This document shows positions 17,455 through 26,725 of a stretch of 64,000 bases of DNA, piece by piece. Source of the stretch: Halopseudomonas xinjiangensis (GTDB taxonomy: Bacteria > Pseudomonadota > Gammaproteobacteria > Pseudomonadales > Pseudomonadaceae); NCBI GenBank assembly GCA_011050525.1, contig DRFO01000043.1, positions 1 through 64,000 on the forward strand, written 5' to 3'. Position 1 is the stretch's first letter. Every line of letters begins with the position of its first letter. The position numbers were made by a program, and so were the translations under genes. The notes below the pieces were generated by a model. It was not told the origin of the DNA. It saw only the letters and a list, made by a program, of their open reading frames with translations, and searched no databases.

Positions 17455-17512
17455 ATCAGGGCTGGCTTGAATCGGGGCCGAAGGATTACGCTCTCAGCCC
17501 CATAATTGCTGG

Positions 17513-18505
17513 TCAGACAGTTACCACGATCTTGCCGATCTGCTGATTGGCTTCAAGGAAACGATGGGCATCCTGGATGTCGCTAAGTGCGAATGTCTTT
17601 GCGATGATCGGGCGCAACGCACCGGACTTCAACCCTTGCAGAATAAAAGCCTTCGCTCTCTCCAGGGCTTCAGGGTCGGCCACAATCTCTGCGTAGAGAT
17701 AACCCTTCAAAGTCAGGCTTTTGCCCAGCACGGTAAACAGTGGGAATGGTGTCGGTTCAGAGCTGAGTGCGCCGTACACCAGCAAAATTCCGCCCCGCGC
17801 CATGCTCTGCGTGAGAGGTTCAAAGGACGGCCCGCCTACAGGATCGAATACAACGCGAGCACCTTGACCGGCAGTTATCGTCATAACACGCTCGACGATA
17901 TCCTCTTCATCGCTGACGATGACATGCGCAGCGCCTGCATCAAGCAGGGCCTGCTTCTTCGCGTGAGTTCGAGTGATCGCAATCGATGTGGCGCCGACCA
18001 TACGAGCCATTTGGAAGGCGGCCAAGCCAACACTGCTTGACGCGGCGGTAACGATGACAAAATCGCCCTGCCGTAGCTTCGCCTGTTCAATCAATGCCCC
18101 CCAGGCGGTGACGTACTGCATCCAAGACGCCGCAGCCTCTTCAAAGGACAAGTTCTCAGGGCTCTTTACCACCAGGTGGGCCGGTACATTGGCCAACTCG
18201 CCGTAGGTGCCCCAGCGAGCAATATCCAGAGGTGGGATCAGAGCGACCGAGTCACCAACCGTGATCTCGGTTACGTCGCTCCCGACTGCCGTTACGATGC
18301 CTGCGGCCTCGTAGCCTAAGCGGCTGGGGAACTCCGCTTCTTGCAGGTATGCGTGATTGCGAAACATCACTTCGGCTCGGTTCAAGCCAATAGCTTTAAC
18401 ACTAATCTGCACCTCGTTTGCTGCTGGTGCCGATACTTCCAGATCTTCCAGCTTCAGAACGCTGGCGTCACCGTATTCATGAATTCTGACAATGCGTGCC
18501 ATCAT
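17513..18505 (-). CDS. Zinc-independent MDR quinone oxidoreductase / alcohol dehydrogenase-like
   Basis: 330 residues of the medium-chain dehydrogenase/reductase superfamily. The N-terminal GroES-like domain has the QOR pattern (NRAEVMFRNHAYL, FPSRLGYEAAGIVTAVGSDV). The Rossmann domain has VIVTAASSSVGLAAFQMAR, where GxGxxG is replaced by the AASSSVG form seen in QOR-like proteins. The structural zinc cysteines are missing. It should use NADPH on quinones or enones; substrate unknown. Start at ATG 18505 behind GAGG (5 bases). Divergent from a LysR gene that likely regulates it. Confidence 0.8.
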   Translation of the reverse strand: MMARIVRIHEYGDASVLKLEDLEVSAPAANEVQISVKAIGLNRAEVMFRNHAYLQEAEFPSRLGYEAAGIVTAVGSDVTEITVGDSVALIPPLDIARWGTYGELANVPAHLVVKSPENLSFEEAAASWMQYVTAWGALIEQAKLRQGDFVIVTAASSSVGLAAFQMARMVGATSIAITRTHAKKQALLDAGAAHVIVSDEEDIVERVMTITAGQGARVVFDPVGGPSFEPLTQSMARGGILLVYGALSSEPTPFPLFTVLGKSLTLKGYLYAEIVADPEALERAKAFILQGLKSGALRPIIAKTFALSDIQDAHRFLEANQQIGKIVVTV

Positions 18506-18642
18506 AAATACCTCGTTTATCAATGGGCCTCGACGTACATCCGGAAGGTATCCGGGCACTCGAAAGGTGACAAAAATTTAGTCATTGGTTGGCGCTAGAT
18601 AAAGGCCTATGATGGCGTATTACTAGAAACAGAATGTTTATA

Positions 18643-19539
18643 ATGGATCGCCTGACCCAGATGGCCACGTTCGCCAAAGCAGTTGAGCTGGGCTCATTCA
18701 GCGCCGCTGCGGACGACCTGAATCTGTCCCCTCAATTGGTAGGGAAACAGGTGAAAATGCTCGAGCAACATCTGGGGGTTTCCCTGCTGCACCGGACTAC
18801 GCGCAGGCAAAGCCTCACCGACTTCGGCAGGGCGTTCTACCCGCGAGCAAAACTGATCCTTGCAGACATGCAGTCTGCCGAGAACCTGGCTGCCCTCACT
18901 CGGGGCACACCAAGCGGCCGTCTTCGCATCAACGCACCGGTCACGTTCGGAGTTCGCACGCTTTCGCCACGCCTGCTGGAATACATGGTTCGGTATCCTC
19001 AGGTGTCTGTTGACCTAACGTTATCGAACGAGCTGGTCGATATCGTTGATGATGGTTACGACGTGGTATTTCGCATCGGCGAGCTGGTGAGCAGTGGGTT
19101 GAAGGCAGTGCCACTGGAGCCCTATCAGATGGTTTTATGCGCTGCGCCGTCCTATCTTGCACGTCGCCCTCCCATCATCAATCCGTGGGATCTACAGCAG
19201 CAGGAGTGTCTGGGGTTTACCTATTCTGATGGCCGCTCACACTGGAGCTTCGACAGCCCGGAGGGGCGTATAGATGTTCCTATTAGAAGCAAATTAACGA
19301 TCAATCAAGGTGATCCACTGCTGGCAGCGGCTGTAGCTGGCCTAGGTGTGGTTCTACAGCCGATAGAGTTGGTTAGCGATGCACTGCGCGATGGGACACT
19401 GGTGCGCCTGTTGCCGCAGTACCCGGTGCCGAATACCGCAATGCACATCCTCTATGCCCCTGACCGAAGAATGACTCCAAAGCTGCGCAGCTTCTTGGAG
19501 TTTGCACGTGAGGCTTTTGGGCAGCGAGGCCCTCTCTAA
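18643..19539 (+). CDS. LysR family transcriptional regulator
   Basis: 298 residues. Winged HTH at the N-terminus (MATFAKAVELGSFSAAADDLNLSPQLVGKQVKMLEQHLG), followed by HRTTRRQSLTDFG and a periplasmic-binding-like effector domain in two lobes, belonging to the CrgA/PtxR-like branch. Start ATG 18643 rather than the in-frame ATG at 18634, which adds only three residues. Divergent to the quinone oxidoreductase across about 137 bases, the usual LysR regulator-target layout. Confidence 0.85.
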   Translation: MDRLTQMATFAKAVELGSFSAAADDLNLSPQLVGKQVKMLEQHLGVSLLHRTTRRQSLTDFGRAFYPRAKLILADMQSAENLAALTRGTPSGRLRINAPVTFGVRTLSPRLLEYMVRYPQVSVDLTLSNELVDIVDDGYDVVFRIGELVSSGLKAVPLEPYQMVLCAAPSYLARRPPIINPWDLQQQECLGFTYSDGRSHWSFDSPEGRIDVPIRSKLTINQGDPLLAAAVAGLGVVLQPIELVSDALRDGTLVRLLPQYPVPNTAMHILYAPDRRMTPKLRSFLEFAREAFGQRGPL

Positions 19540-19579
19540 CGCATGAAAATCAATCACTCCTACGCTATCCGGTATTCGT

Positions 19580-19881
19580 AAAGGAGGGAGGGTTTCACGC
19601 AGATGCCCCAGCAGGTCGTCCAAGGGAAGCAGGGTGCGGCGCCTGAAATCGACCACCATCGCTTCTTCAGCATCCGAGAGCCGGACGCTACATGGTTTGG
19701 CAGGCCCCATGGGTTTGTCTGTTGTCGTCGAGCGCGAACCCCACTTGGCTACGGTCTTGACGTTCAGTCCGTAGCGGGCGGCAAGGGCGCGCGTCGACTC
19801 TTGCGACGCTTGGAGCTCGGCTCGAACTCGCGGGGCGGTGTTGTGCGGGCTGAGCCATGAAGACCTGTTGCCATAGCGCAT
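19580..19881 (-). pseudogene. IS481-family transposase, N-terminal fragment
   Basis: About 100 residues from MRYGNRSSWLSPHNTAPRVR through the HTH (STRALAARYGLNVKTVAKW) to LLPLDDLLGHLRETLPPL match the N-terminus of IS481-type transposases. The DDE catalytic domain is absent and the frame runs into sequence antisense to the LysR gene. The element end should lie near 19930, where the leader upstream of the ATG starts. Confidence 0.7.
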
Positions 19882-19931
19882 CCTCCTGATGAGGGCTCAA
19901 GAATGCACCATGACTTCGTGGGACTGCACAC

Positions 19932-20237
19932 CTAGATTCTTTCTTGCAGCGCCTTGAGGAAGGCATCGATATTCTCATCGTGGCGTTTGTAGTAGGTCCA
20001 AGGGCCGATCCGCTGCGATGTCACCAATTGCGCGCGCTGTAGAGCTGCGAGATAAAGCGATGTCGTTGACTGCGAGAGGCCCGTGCGCTCTTGGATGATA
20101 CTGACGCACACGCCTACCGTTTCTGGGTCGACCTCCTGCCCGGGAAAGGCTGTCCTGGGATCCTTGAGCCAATTGAGGATGGTAAGGCGCATCGGGTTCG
20201 CCAATGCTTTCAGGGCTTCGTTGACGTCAATAGTCAT
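19932..20237 (-). CDS. ArsR family transcriptional regulator
   Basis: 101 residues: DVNEALKALANPMRLTILNWL opens a typical ArsR winged HTH, with recognition helix TGLSQSTTSLYLAALQRAQLV and wing TSQRIGPWTYYKR. No metal-binding Cys pair, so it probably senses something other than arsenite. It is the last gene of the minus-strand ALDH-OYE-LLM-ArsR set. A palindromic sequence 23 bases upstream (20260-20274) also occurs before the first gene of that set, which suggests it controls both. Confidence 0.8.
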   Translation of the reverse strand: MTIDVNEALKALANPMRLTILNWLKDPRTAFPGQEVDPETVGVCVSIIQERTGLSQSTTSLYLAALQRAQLVTSQRIGPWTYYKRHDENIDAFLKALQERI

Positions 20238-20259
20238 GAATTTTTTATACCTACTCTTC

Positions 20260-20274
20260 CGATATCTGGATATC
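20260..20274 (-). promoter_or_regulatory. Putative ArsR operator, copy 1
   Basis: Plus strand CGATATCTGGATATC, two GATATC halves around TG, 23 bases before the arsR start. It matches 23052-23066 in 13 of 15 positions; that copy lies before the decayed aldehyde dehydrogenase at the head of the operon. Confidence 0.5.
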
Positions 20275-20371
20275 TTCCTGATTCACGCAGCAAATTGGAA
20301 GGCTTCACCATGATCTCCGCGCCTGCCCTTCGCAGTGATGGGCAGGCTTGGACTGGAATCCTATTGTCCTG

Positions 20372-21355
20372 TCAGGTAGGACTATCGGACACCTGTGCGC
20401 CGAATTGCGGGACGATATGTTTGCCAAGTTCCTCGATAACCTCTGCTGCGGGGCGTTTACCATACTTGAGGTTCAGGATGACGTGATCTACACCGATTTC
20501 CTGAAGTGTATCCAGCAAGGCCAGAAGATGGTTACGTCCCAGTCGGAATCCTAGATGGATAGGCGAGGGCGGCGTGGATGGGTGTTCGTCCAGGTCGATA
20601 TACAGCGATTGCAAGAACGGCTTGTAGATAGTGCCACATTGTTTAGCCGTTTCCTGTCGCCAATCTTCCACGATGAGTCGCTGTATTTTTGGCGGACGTG
20701 GATAGTTGATCCATCCATGGCTTTCACGCGCGATCCAATCGAGCGACTGGCGGCTATGTCCGGTTACGAATAGCGGTATTTCCCGAGTCGTAGGTTTGGG
20801 AACGAGATCGGCCCCCAGTAACTCACCGTGACTCCAGCGAATGGGCTCGAAGTGTGTTCGATGGGCTTGGCGTATCACATTGAGGTTTTCTTGAAAGGTC
20901 TCGCCGCGCTGTTCTGGATCAACGCTGAATGCGGGAAACTCCACGGGACGATCGCCAGAGGCTACTCCCAGGAGCAAGCGACCTCCGCTCAACTGATCAA
21001 TGCTCGCTGCGGCCTTTGCCGTGTGCAAGGGATTACGCAAAGTAAGGGCGATGGAGGCGGTGCCTAGTGCGATTTTTGTTGTATGGGCTGCCATGTAGCC
21101 CAGATACACCCAAGGGTCGAAAACCTGGCCGACATCGCCGAAGCTTGGGTCCCTGAGCGGCACGTCGCGAAACCAGAGCGCCGAAAAACCAAGTGCCTCT
21201 GCACGTTTGGCCAGCGCGACCTGATCCAGCATGCGCGGTGTGTCACCCTCGAAAGCCTCCAGGGGAAAGAACAGCCCAAGGCTTAGATGACCCTGCCTGA
21301 AGGTCCGTTTGAATCCCCTATGCTCTTGGTAGGGAGTCGTGCTCGGTTGGTACAT
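20372..21355 (-). CDS. LLM-class flavin-dependent oxidoreductase
   Basis: 327 residues with the bacterial luciferase-like TIM-barrel pattern: LSLGLFFPLE, LAKRAEALGFSALWFRDVPL, IALGTASIALTLRNPLHTAKAAASIDQLSGGRLLLGVASGDRP (conserved stretches), and later PLFVTGHSRQSLDWIARESHGW. Enzymes of this type use reduced FMN or F420 for monooxygenation; substrate unknown. Start ATG 21355 follows GAGGAAG. It lies 66 bases after the old yellow enzyme gene on the same strand. Confidence 0.82.
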   Translation of the reverse strand: MYQPSTTPYQEHRGFKRTFRQGHLSLGLFFPLEAFEGDTPRMLDQVALAKRAEALGFSALWFRDVPLRDPSFGDVGQVFDPWVYLGYMAAHTTKIALGTASIALTLRNPLHTAKAAASIDQLSGGRLLLGVASGDRPVEFPAFSVDPEQRGETFQENLNVIRQAHRTHFEPIRWSHGELLGADLVPKPTTREIPLFVTGHSRQSLDWIARESHGWINYPRPPKIQRLIVEDWRQETAKQCGTIYKPFLQSLYIDLDEHPSTPPSPIHLGFRLGRNHLLALLDTLQEIGVDHVILNLKYGKRPAAEVIEELGKHIVPQFGAQVSDSPT

Positions 21356-21421
21356 GCTTAACTTCCTCGGTCAGCAAACGCTGAGCCACGCCCCTGAGTT
21401 ATGGGGCGTGGCACTGAGCGC

Positions 21422-22582
21422 TTAGGGTGTGTAAGTAGGGTAGTCGGTGTAGCCCTTATCGGTACCGCCGTACATGCTGCTTGGATCAAGTGGGTTAAGC
21501 GGCCAGTTGTTGGCGATACGCGCGGGCAGGTCGGGGTTCGCAATGAAGGGGCGACCAAAAGCGATCAGGTCGGCCCAGCCAGCTTTTATCACGCGATTTC
21601 CTCGTTCAGCGGTGTACTTGCCGGCATAAAGAATCTTGCCGCTGAAGGTCTTACGAACAGCTTCCCGGAACGTCTCGGGCAGCTCGGGTGCGTTTTCCCA
21701 ATCGGCTTCAGCGAGCGACAGGTAGGCAATGCCCACTTCCTCGAGGATCTTCACTGCCTCGATGTAGGTTTGGTGAGGATCTTCTTCGACCAGGCCGAGG
21801 TAGACGCGGTCTTCGTCTGTGGTCGCGAACAGCGGGGCGAAGCGAACGCCAACGCGCTCCTTGCCGACCACACCAGCAACGGCGAGGGTGATTTCGCGCA
21901 GGAAGCGAAGACGGTTCTGCAGCGAACCGCCATATTCATCATCACGCTGGTTGGTATGCGCCGAAATGAACTGGTTTACCAGGTACCCATTCGCGCAGTG
22001 AAGCTCCACCCCGTCAAAACCTGCGTCCAAAGCATTTCGGGCTGCTTGGGCGTACAGCTCAACCAGTTCCTTTACCTCCTTGGTGGACAGGGCTCGTGGG
22101 GTCGAAGGGTCGGCCAGTGTACCCGTGCCGGGGCCAGTTTCGATGAACACCTTGACGTTGTCCGCGCGGATGGCTGATGGCGCCACGGGCGCTTCGCCAC
22201 CGGGTTGCAGCGATGTGTGCGACACGCGGCCTACATGCCAAAGTTGAGCAAAGATCACCCCTCCTTCGGCGTGAACAGCGTCGGTGACCTTACGCCAGCC
22301 TTGTATCTGTTCCGGGCTATGAATGCCGGGTGTCCAGGCATAACCCTGTCCTCGGGGTTCAATCTGTGTGCCCTCGGTCACCATGAAGCCAGCACCGCTG
22401 CGCTGACGGTAATAGGTAGCCATCAGGTCGTTCGCAATATTGCCGGGTTGGGAGCTGCGCGAACGCGTCAGTGGCGGCAGAACGATACGGTTCTTGAGGG
22501 TGTATGGGCCCAGCTGAGTGGTTTTGAAAAGTTCTGATTGTGTCACTTCATTTACCTGCATATCTAAATTATTAGATGTCAT
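21422..22582 (-). CDS. Alkene reductase, old yellow enzyme family
   Basis: 386 residues, FMN-binding TIM barrel of the OYE/NemA/XenB type: LKNRIVLPPLTRSRSSQPGN, GFMVTEGTQIEPRGQGY, the HCANGYLVNQF active-site motif, RDDEYGGSLQNRLRF, and GRPFIANPDLPARI at the end. It should reduce activated C=C bonds (enones, nitro compounds) with NAD(P)H. The start at 22582 overlaps the end of the decayed aldehyde dehydrogenase by about 11 bases; a GTG (ACA CAA) start about 14 codons in is possible. Confidence 0.88.
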   Translation of the reverse strand: MTSNNLDMQVNEVTQSELFKTTQLGPYTLKNRIVLPPLTRSRSSQPGNIANDLMATYYRQRSGAGFMVTEGTQIEPRGQGYAWTPGIHSPEQIQGWRKVTDAVHAEGGVIFAQLWHVGRVSHTSLQPGGEAPVAPSAIRADNVKVFIETGPGTGTLADPSTPRALSTKEVKELVELYAQAARNALDAGFDGVELHCANGYLVNQFISAHTNQRDDEYGGSLQNRLRFLREITLAVAGVVGKERVGVRFAPLFATTDEDRVYLGLVEEDPHQTYIEAVKILEEVGIAYLSLAEADWENAPELPETFREAVRKTFSGKILYAGKYTAERGNRVIKAGWADLIAFGRPFIANPDLPARIANNWPLNPLDPSSMYGGTDKGYTDYPTYTP

Positions 22583-23001
22583 AAGTCAAAGAACATGGAT
22601 CAACGAGGTCAGAAGAGCCTAGCGGTGCTTCGTTGAGGCTGACGTAGATATTCTTCTTCTGGCTGTAGGCTTCCAGCATTGACTTGTGAGTTTCCCGTAC
22701 TAGGCCAGATTTCATATAGCCACCAAAGGGGCATGGGCAGGGATCTCATGATAGGTATTTACCCACATACGTCCGGTTTCCACCGCGCGTGCCAAACGTA
22801 ACGCACGGTTGATGTCTTGAGTCCAGACTGCACCGGCTAGGCCGTACTCGGAGTCGTTGGCCATGGCGATGACCTCTGCTTCATCCTTGAAAGGAATCAC
22901 GCACTGAACAGGGCCGAAAATTTGCTCGTAGGCTACGCGCATATCGTTGCGAATACCGGCCAGGGAAGGTGATTCGGATGGGTATCGCTGGAATCTTTCA
23001 T
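22572..23001 (-). pseudogene. Aldehyde dehydrogenase, internally deleted and frameshifted
   Basis: Begins with a good ribosome site (AGGAGG) and ATG 23001 (MKDSSDTHPNHLP), but the frame stops after 22 codons. ALDH C-terminal sequence then appears in another frame (QIFGPVQCVIPFKDEAEVIA, TGRMWVNTYHEIP), and after a further shift near 22730 continues as FGGYMKSGLVRETHKSMLEA and YSQKKNIYVSLNE to a stop at 22572. Most of the gene, including the catalytic Cys, is gone. It heads the OYE-LLM-ArsR operon, so the pathway it served is probably broken. Confidence 0.8.
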
Positions 23002-23051
23002 AGGGCTACCTCCTGAGGTTTCTAGCGCGGGCTACGAGTCAATACTATTCG

Positions 23052-23066
23052 CGATATCTGCATATG
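23052..23066 (-). promoter_or_regulatory. Putative ArsR operator, copy 2
   Basis: Plus strand CGATATCTGCATATG, 13 of 15 identical to 20260-20274 and in the same orientation, 51 bases upstream of the aldehyde dehydrogenase remnant that heads the operon. Confidence 0.5.
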
Positions 23067-23280
23067 TCAATATGTCGCTACTGTTCCCGGCACCTATGCA
23101 TATTTTTGCGCCCTTGCAGCTCACTTCTGGATCAGCTGGGAATGCGCCGTGCTTCGCGCCAGTGTTGCCTATGTGTCGCATCCCGGACGATTGCATAGAT
23201 ATAAATCGCCATCCGCTGTTTATGGCGCGAACCGTGCTGCGGGAGTTGATACAGCCCCTGCCATCAACCAGGAGCCTGTA

Positions 23281-23345
23281 ATGCAAATCTCTCTGCACAA
23301 GAATGTACGCACCACACCTGCCATGCGCGCCGAGATCGCCGCCAC
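23281..23345 (+). pseudogene. Second IS481-type transposase scrap
   Basis: Encodes MQISLHKNVRTTPAMRAEIAA, the characteristic N-terminus of another IS481-like transposase, after which the frame runs into the antisense of the neighbouring royal-jelly-family gene. Together with 19580-19881 it brackets the ArsR-OYE operon. Confidence 0.6.
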
Positions 23346-23362
23346 GTTGATCGGCAGCCGTC

Positions 23363-24544
23363 TCAGTACGTCGGCGCAGGCGCTGCGTCGATCTTCACTC
23401 GCAACAGGCTGTAAGGCTTTCTACGTAGATCCTGACCTTCGTTAAAGCCAGGTGAGCGATGCAGCTGGTTGGCGATGAAATACAGGTAACCGTCTGGGCT
23501 GATGGAAAGGGTGTCCGGCCAGAGAACCCGCGGATCATGGACGACGGTTTGCCATCTGCCGTCGGGCAGGCGCTTGCGAATACCGTTGTGCTCATAGTCA
23601 GTGGTGTAAACGGCGGACTCAGCATCCGCCTCAAGTCCATCGGAGGCTCCCTTCTCGTCCAGGTCACGTACACCGGACTACAACTGCGCCTCACTTATGC
23701 CTGGATCGCGCAGTAGTGCAGTAGACACGGCGTACAGATGGCGGCTGTACAGCGGGGAGAAATAAAGGTCTTTTCCATCGGCGGACAAGGCGATACCGTC
23801 GGAAGCAACACCCAGCGCCTTCGGCTTGCCATCGGCGTCCCTGGTCAGCAGCGCCGGCTTTCCTTCTACGACCGGCACAAAATCCGGATCGACAGAGGTC
23901 TGTGCCGCGCCGCTCAGGCGACGGATGGCTTTGCCACTGGCGATATCCATGACGATGATTCCTCCAGGGCCGGAAACGGATGAATCGGTTACATAAACCG
24001 TGCCTTGCTTACCCACCCGGAAGTCGAAGCGCATGTCATTGACATAGGTGCTCGGCAGGATCACTTCAGGTGGAAATACTAGGGTTTTGACAACTCGATT
24101 TCTGGTCAGGTCGATGGCTACCAGCTTTGCCCCGCCAGCACGTGGTGTGGCGAACTCCGGCGCGGCGGTGTCCAGCGCCCATATACGCCCCTTGCCGTCG
24201 GCGACAACGCTTTGAACGCTGATGAAGCCCTTTGCAGGGTCGTTGGGGTCTTCGGTATTGATGGCTGCATTGGGGTATGGTTGGATCTTCCCGTCTCGAA
24301 TTTCAGCGACGGTGAAAGCTACGGCGTCGCCCCAGCGCGGGAAGTTGACGAAGATCCGTCCGGTTTCGCTGACGGTTACGCCGGTGGGCATCGCGTCATG
24401 GAAGGCAAATACCTGGTCAATCACACCAATCGGCCGAGCCGACGGAGCACTGGCCGGCAGCGGCTGGAGTCGCGTGGCGAAGGTGACTGGACTGGCTAGC
24501 GCCAAGGCCAACAGGGTGTGGCGGAACCGCTTTTCGATCCGCAT
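23363..24544 (-). pseudogene. Major royal jelly/yellow-family (SMP-30-like) secreted protein with in-frame stop
   Basis: Signal peptide (HTLLALALASPVTFA) then a six-bladed propeller of the MRJP/gluconolactonase-like type (PTGVTVSETGRIFVNFPRWGD, GRIWALDTAAPEF, YVNDMRFDFRVGKQGTVYVTDSS). Codon 289 is TAG at 23678-23680, but the same frame stays open and stays family-like: GVRDLDEKGASDGLEADAES, WPDTLSISPDGYLYFIANQL, ending DAAPAPTY at 23363. Full length would be 393 residues, normal for the family. So a single nonsense change splits the gene; function before that was probably periplasmic. Confidence 0.75.
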
Positions 24545-24588
24545 GTTGGGGCTCCTGCCCGCGTGGCCGGCGCTAATGCATGGATAAA

Positions 24589-25599
24589 TCAGAAGCCTTC
24601 CAGGACGATCTTGCCCACGGCCTTGCCGCTTTCGATCAGTGCATGGGCACGCCGCAGGTTGGCCGCCTCGATGCGCCCGAAATGCTCCCCTACAGTCGTC
24701 TTCAGCACACCAGCGTCGATCAGCTCCGCCACGCGGTTGAGCAACAGGTGCTGCTTGATCATGTCGTCCGTCCCGTACAGCGAGCGGGTGAACATCAGCT
24801 CCCAGTGCAGCGCCAGCGACTTGCGTTTGAGTGGTACTACATCGAGCACAGCCGGATCGTCGATCAGTGCCAGATGACCCTGGGGCCGCAACACCTCAAT
24901 CAGTTGAGGAAGGTAGCTGTCGGTGTGGGTGAGGCTGATCACATAATCCACCACCTCGATACCGATGTGCTTTAGCTGCTCGGCCAGCGGTCGGCTGTGG
25001 TCGATCACATGATGCGCACCCAGGGCGCTGACCCATTCCCGGGTTTCCGGGCGAGACGTAGTGCCGATCACCTTCAGGCCGGTCAACTGGCGGGCCAGTT
25101 GCGTCAGGATCGAACCCACGCCGCCCCCGGCACCCAGGATCAGCAGACTCTGCCCTGCTCCACCGTGCTCGCCGATGCCCAGGCGGTCGAACAGCAGTTC
25201 CCAGGCGGTAATCGACGTCAATGGCAAAGCCGCCGCACTGGCATCGTCCAGGCTACGCGGCTTGCGCCCGACGATGCGTTCGTCGACCAGATGCAACTCG
25301 CTGTAGCTGCCAGGACGGTCGATGGCGCCGGCATAAAACACTTCATCGCCGGGCTGGAACAACGTTACGTCGGAACCCACGGCGCCCACTACACCGACCG
25401 TGTCCCATCCGAGCACTTGGGGCTGGGGGGTGGCACCCTTGCCGGAACGCACCTTGGTATCGACTGGATTCACCGCGATGGCCCTGACCTGCACCAGCAG
25501 GTCATGCGGGCCAGGGGTAGGTTCTGGAAGCTCGCTGTCGAACAATGCACGAGGGTCGTCGATTGGCAGGCCGTATTCGGTGAAGACGATAGCTTTCAT
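24589..25599 (-). CDS. Zinc-independent quinone oxidoreductase (MDR family)
   Basis: 336 residues: MKAIVFTEYGLPIDDPRAL, then NPVDTKVRSGKG, LGWDTVGVVGAVGSDV, the Rossmann motif LLILGAGGGVGSILTQLAR and a C-terminal GEHFGRIEAANLRRAHALIE pattern, all typical of ZADH/QOR proteins. No zinc cysteines. Likely reduces quinones or alpha,beta-unsaturated carbonyls with NADPH. ATG 25599 is preceded by AAGGA. Divergent from the LysR gene at 25711. Confidence 0.85.
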   Translation of the reverse strand: MKAIVFTEYGLPIDDPRALFDSELPEPTPGPHDLLVQVRAIAVNPVDTKVRSGKGATPQPQVLGWDTVGVVGAVGSDVTLFQPGDEVFYAGAIDRPGSYSELHLVDERIVGRKPRSLDDASAAALPLTSITAWELLFDRLGIGEHGGAGQSLLILGAGGGVGSILTQLARQLTGLKVIGTTSRPETREWVSALGAHHVIDHSRPLAEQLKHIGIEVVDYVISLTHTDSYLPQLIEVLRPQGHLALIDDPAVLDVVPLKRKSLALHWELMFTRSLYGTDDMIKQHLLLNRVAELIDAGVLKTTVGEHFGRIEAANLRRAHALIESGKAVGKIVLEGF

Positions 25600-25710
25600 G
25601 TGGGCCAATCCTTGAAGGTCAGGAACAAGTAAAAGTTTGGTAATTATCGTCTTCCAATACCTCTGGAAAAAGGCTAAAAATGCACCAGCACTTTCATCGC
25701 AGGCGTGAAA

Positions 25711-26637
25711 ATGGTTCGGATCGAAGACCTTCAGTTGTTTGTGCGCACAGCCGCGCTGGGTAGCTTCTCCAACGTCGCTCGCGAGGTCGGCCTGCTTCCA
25801 GGCCAGGTGGCTGCGGCGATCAAACGCCTCGAGCGAGAGCTGGATACCCGTCTATTCGCTCGTTCTACGCGCAGCCTGCGGCTGACTGCCGAAGGAGAGC
25901 ACTACTTGCCGTTTGCCCGCGAGGCGCTGGATACGTTGCACGAAGGTCAAGACCGGATACGTCGGGAAAGTACCCAGCTGCAGGGTTTGCTGCAGGTTTC
26001 GGCTCCATCAGATCTAGGGCGCAACCTGCTGTTGTTATGGCTTTCCGAGTTTCGCCGTCAGCATCCAGCGCTCAGTCTTCGTCTACTAATTTCCGATCAA
26101 GTGGCGGATGTTTTTCGAGATCCGGTCGACGTTGCCCTGCGCTACGGCGTGTTTGACGATGCGAGCTGGGTGGCATTGCCGCTAGCTCCCTGGAACCGCC
26201 GTGTACTGGTGGGCGCTCCCGATTATCTAGAACGTAACGGCAGACCTCAAAAGCCTACCGATCTAGCCCAGCATCACTGTCTGCTGTATTCGCTCAATGG
26301 GCGGGCGCATGACCGCTGGCAGGTAGGTGATCAGACAGTGCAAGTCACCGGTCCACTTTTCAGCAACGATGCCGAAATCGTGCGACGCTTGGCGGTAGCT
26401 GGGGAAGGACTGGCCTACAAATCCTGGCTGGACGTACACGATGACATTGAGGCGGGACGGCTGGAAATAGTGCTGGCCAACTACCAAGGCGAGCCCACAC
26501 CGTTGAACCTGGTGTGCCCGCATCGCAAGCAATATCCGCCGGCCGTTCAGCAATTACATGCACTGTTGCGCAGTCGTCTTGATCCGCTGAAACAGGAGCT
26601 GCCGCCGCTCGCGCCTGATCCTGGTTTGATCGATTGA
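25711..26637 (+). CDS. LysR family transcriptional regulator
   Basis: 308 residues. HTH region LFVRTAALGSFSNVAREVGLLPGQVAAAIKRLERELDTRLFARSTRSLRLT is standard, followed by the substrate-binding fold (LLLLWLSEFRRQHPALSLRL, YLERNGRPQKPTDLAQHHCL). ATG 25711 chosen over the upstream in-frame GTG. Paired divergently with the quinone oxidoreductase at 24589-25599. Its stop is 26 bases before the left end of the IS3 element. Confidence 0.85.
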   Translation: MVRIEDLQLFVRTAALGSFSNVAREVGLLPGQVAAAIKRLERELDTRLFARSTRSLRLTAEGEHYLPFAREALDTLHEGQDRIRRESTQLQGLLQVSAPSDLGRNLLLLWLSEFRRQHPALSLRLLISDQVADVFRDPVDVALRYGVFDDASWVALPLAPWNRRVLVGAPDYLERNGRPQKPTDLAQHHCLLYSLNGRAHDRWQVGDQTVQVTGPLFSNDAEIVRRLAVAGEGLAYKSWLDVHDDIEAGRLEIVLANYQGEPTPLNLVCPHRKQYPPAVQQLHALLRSRLDPLKQELPPLAPDPGLID

Positions 26638-26725
26638 ACGGCAACGCCAAAGAGCGCCTGCCGGGTTCACCCCCCGTTTTCACGGACACTAACAAGAAGG
26701 CCGATACAGGCCATGAGGAGTGTTC

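Noticed and set aside
23678..23680. Recoding (for example pyrrolysine) at the in-frame TAG
   Set aside because: Nothing nearby suggests recoding machinery, and pyrrolysine is not expected in this lineage; a nonsense mutation is simpler.
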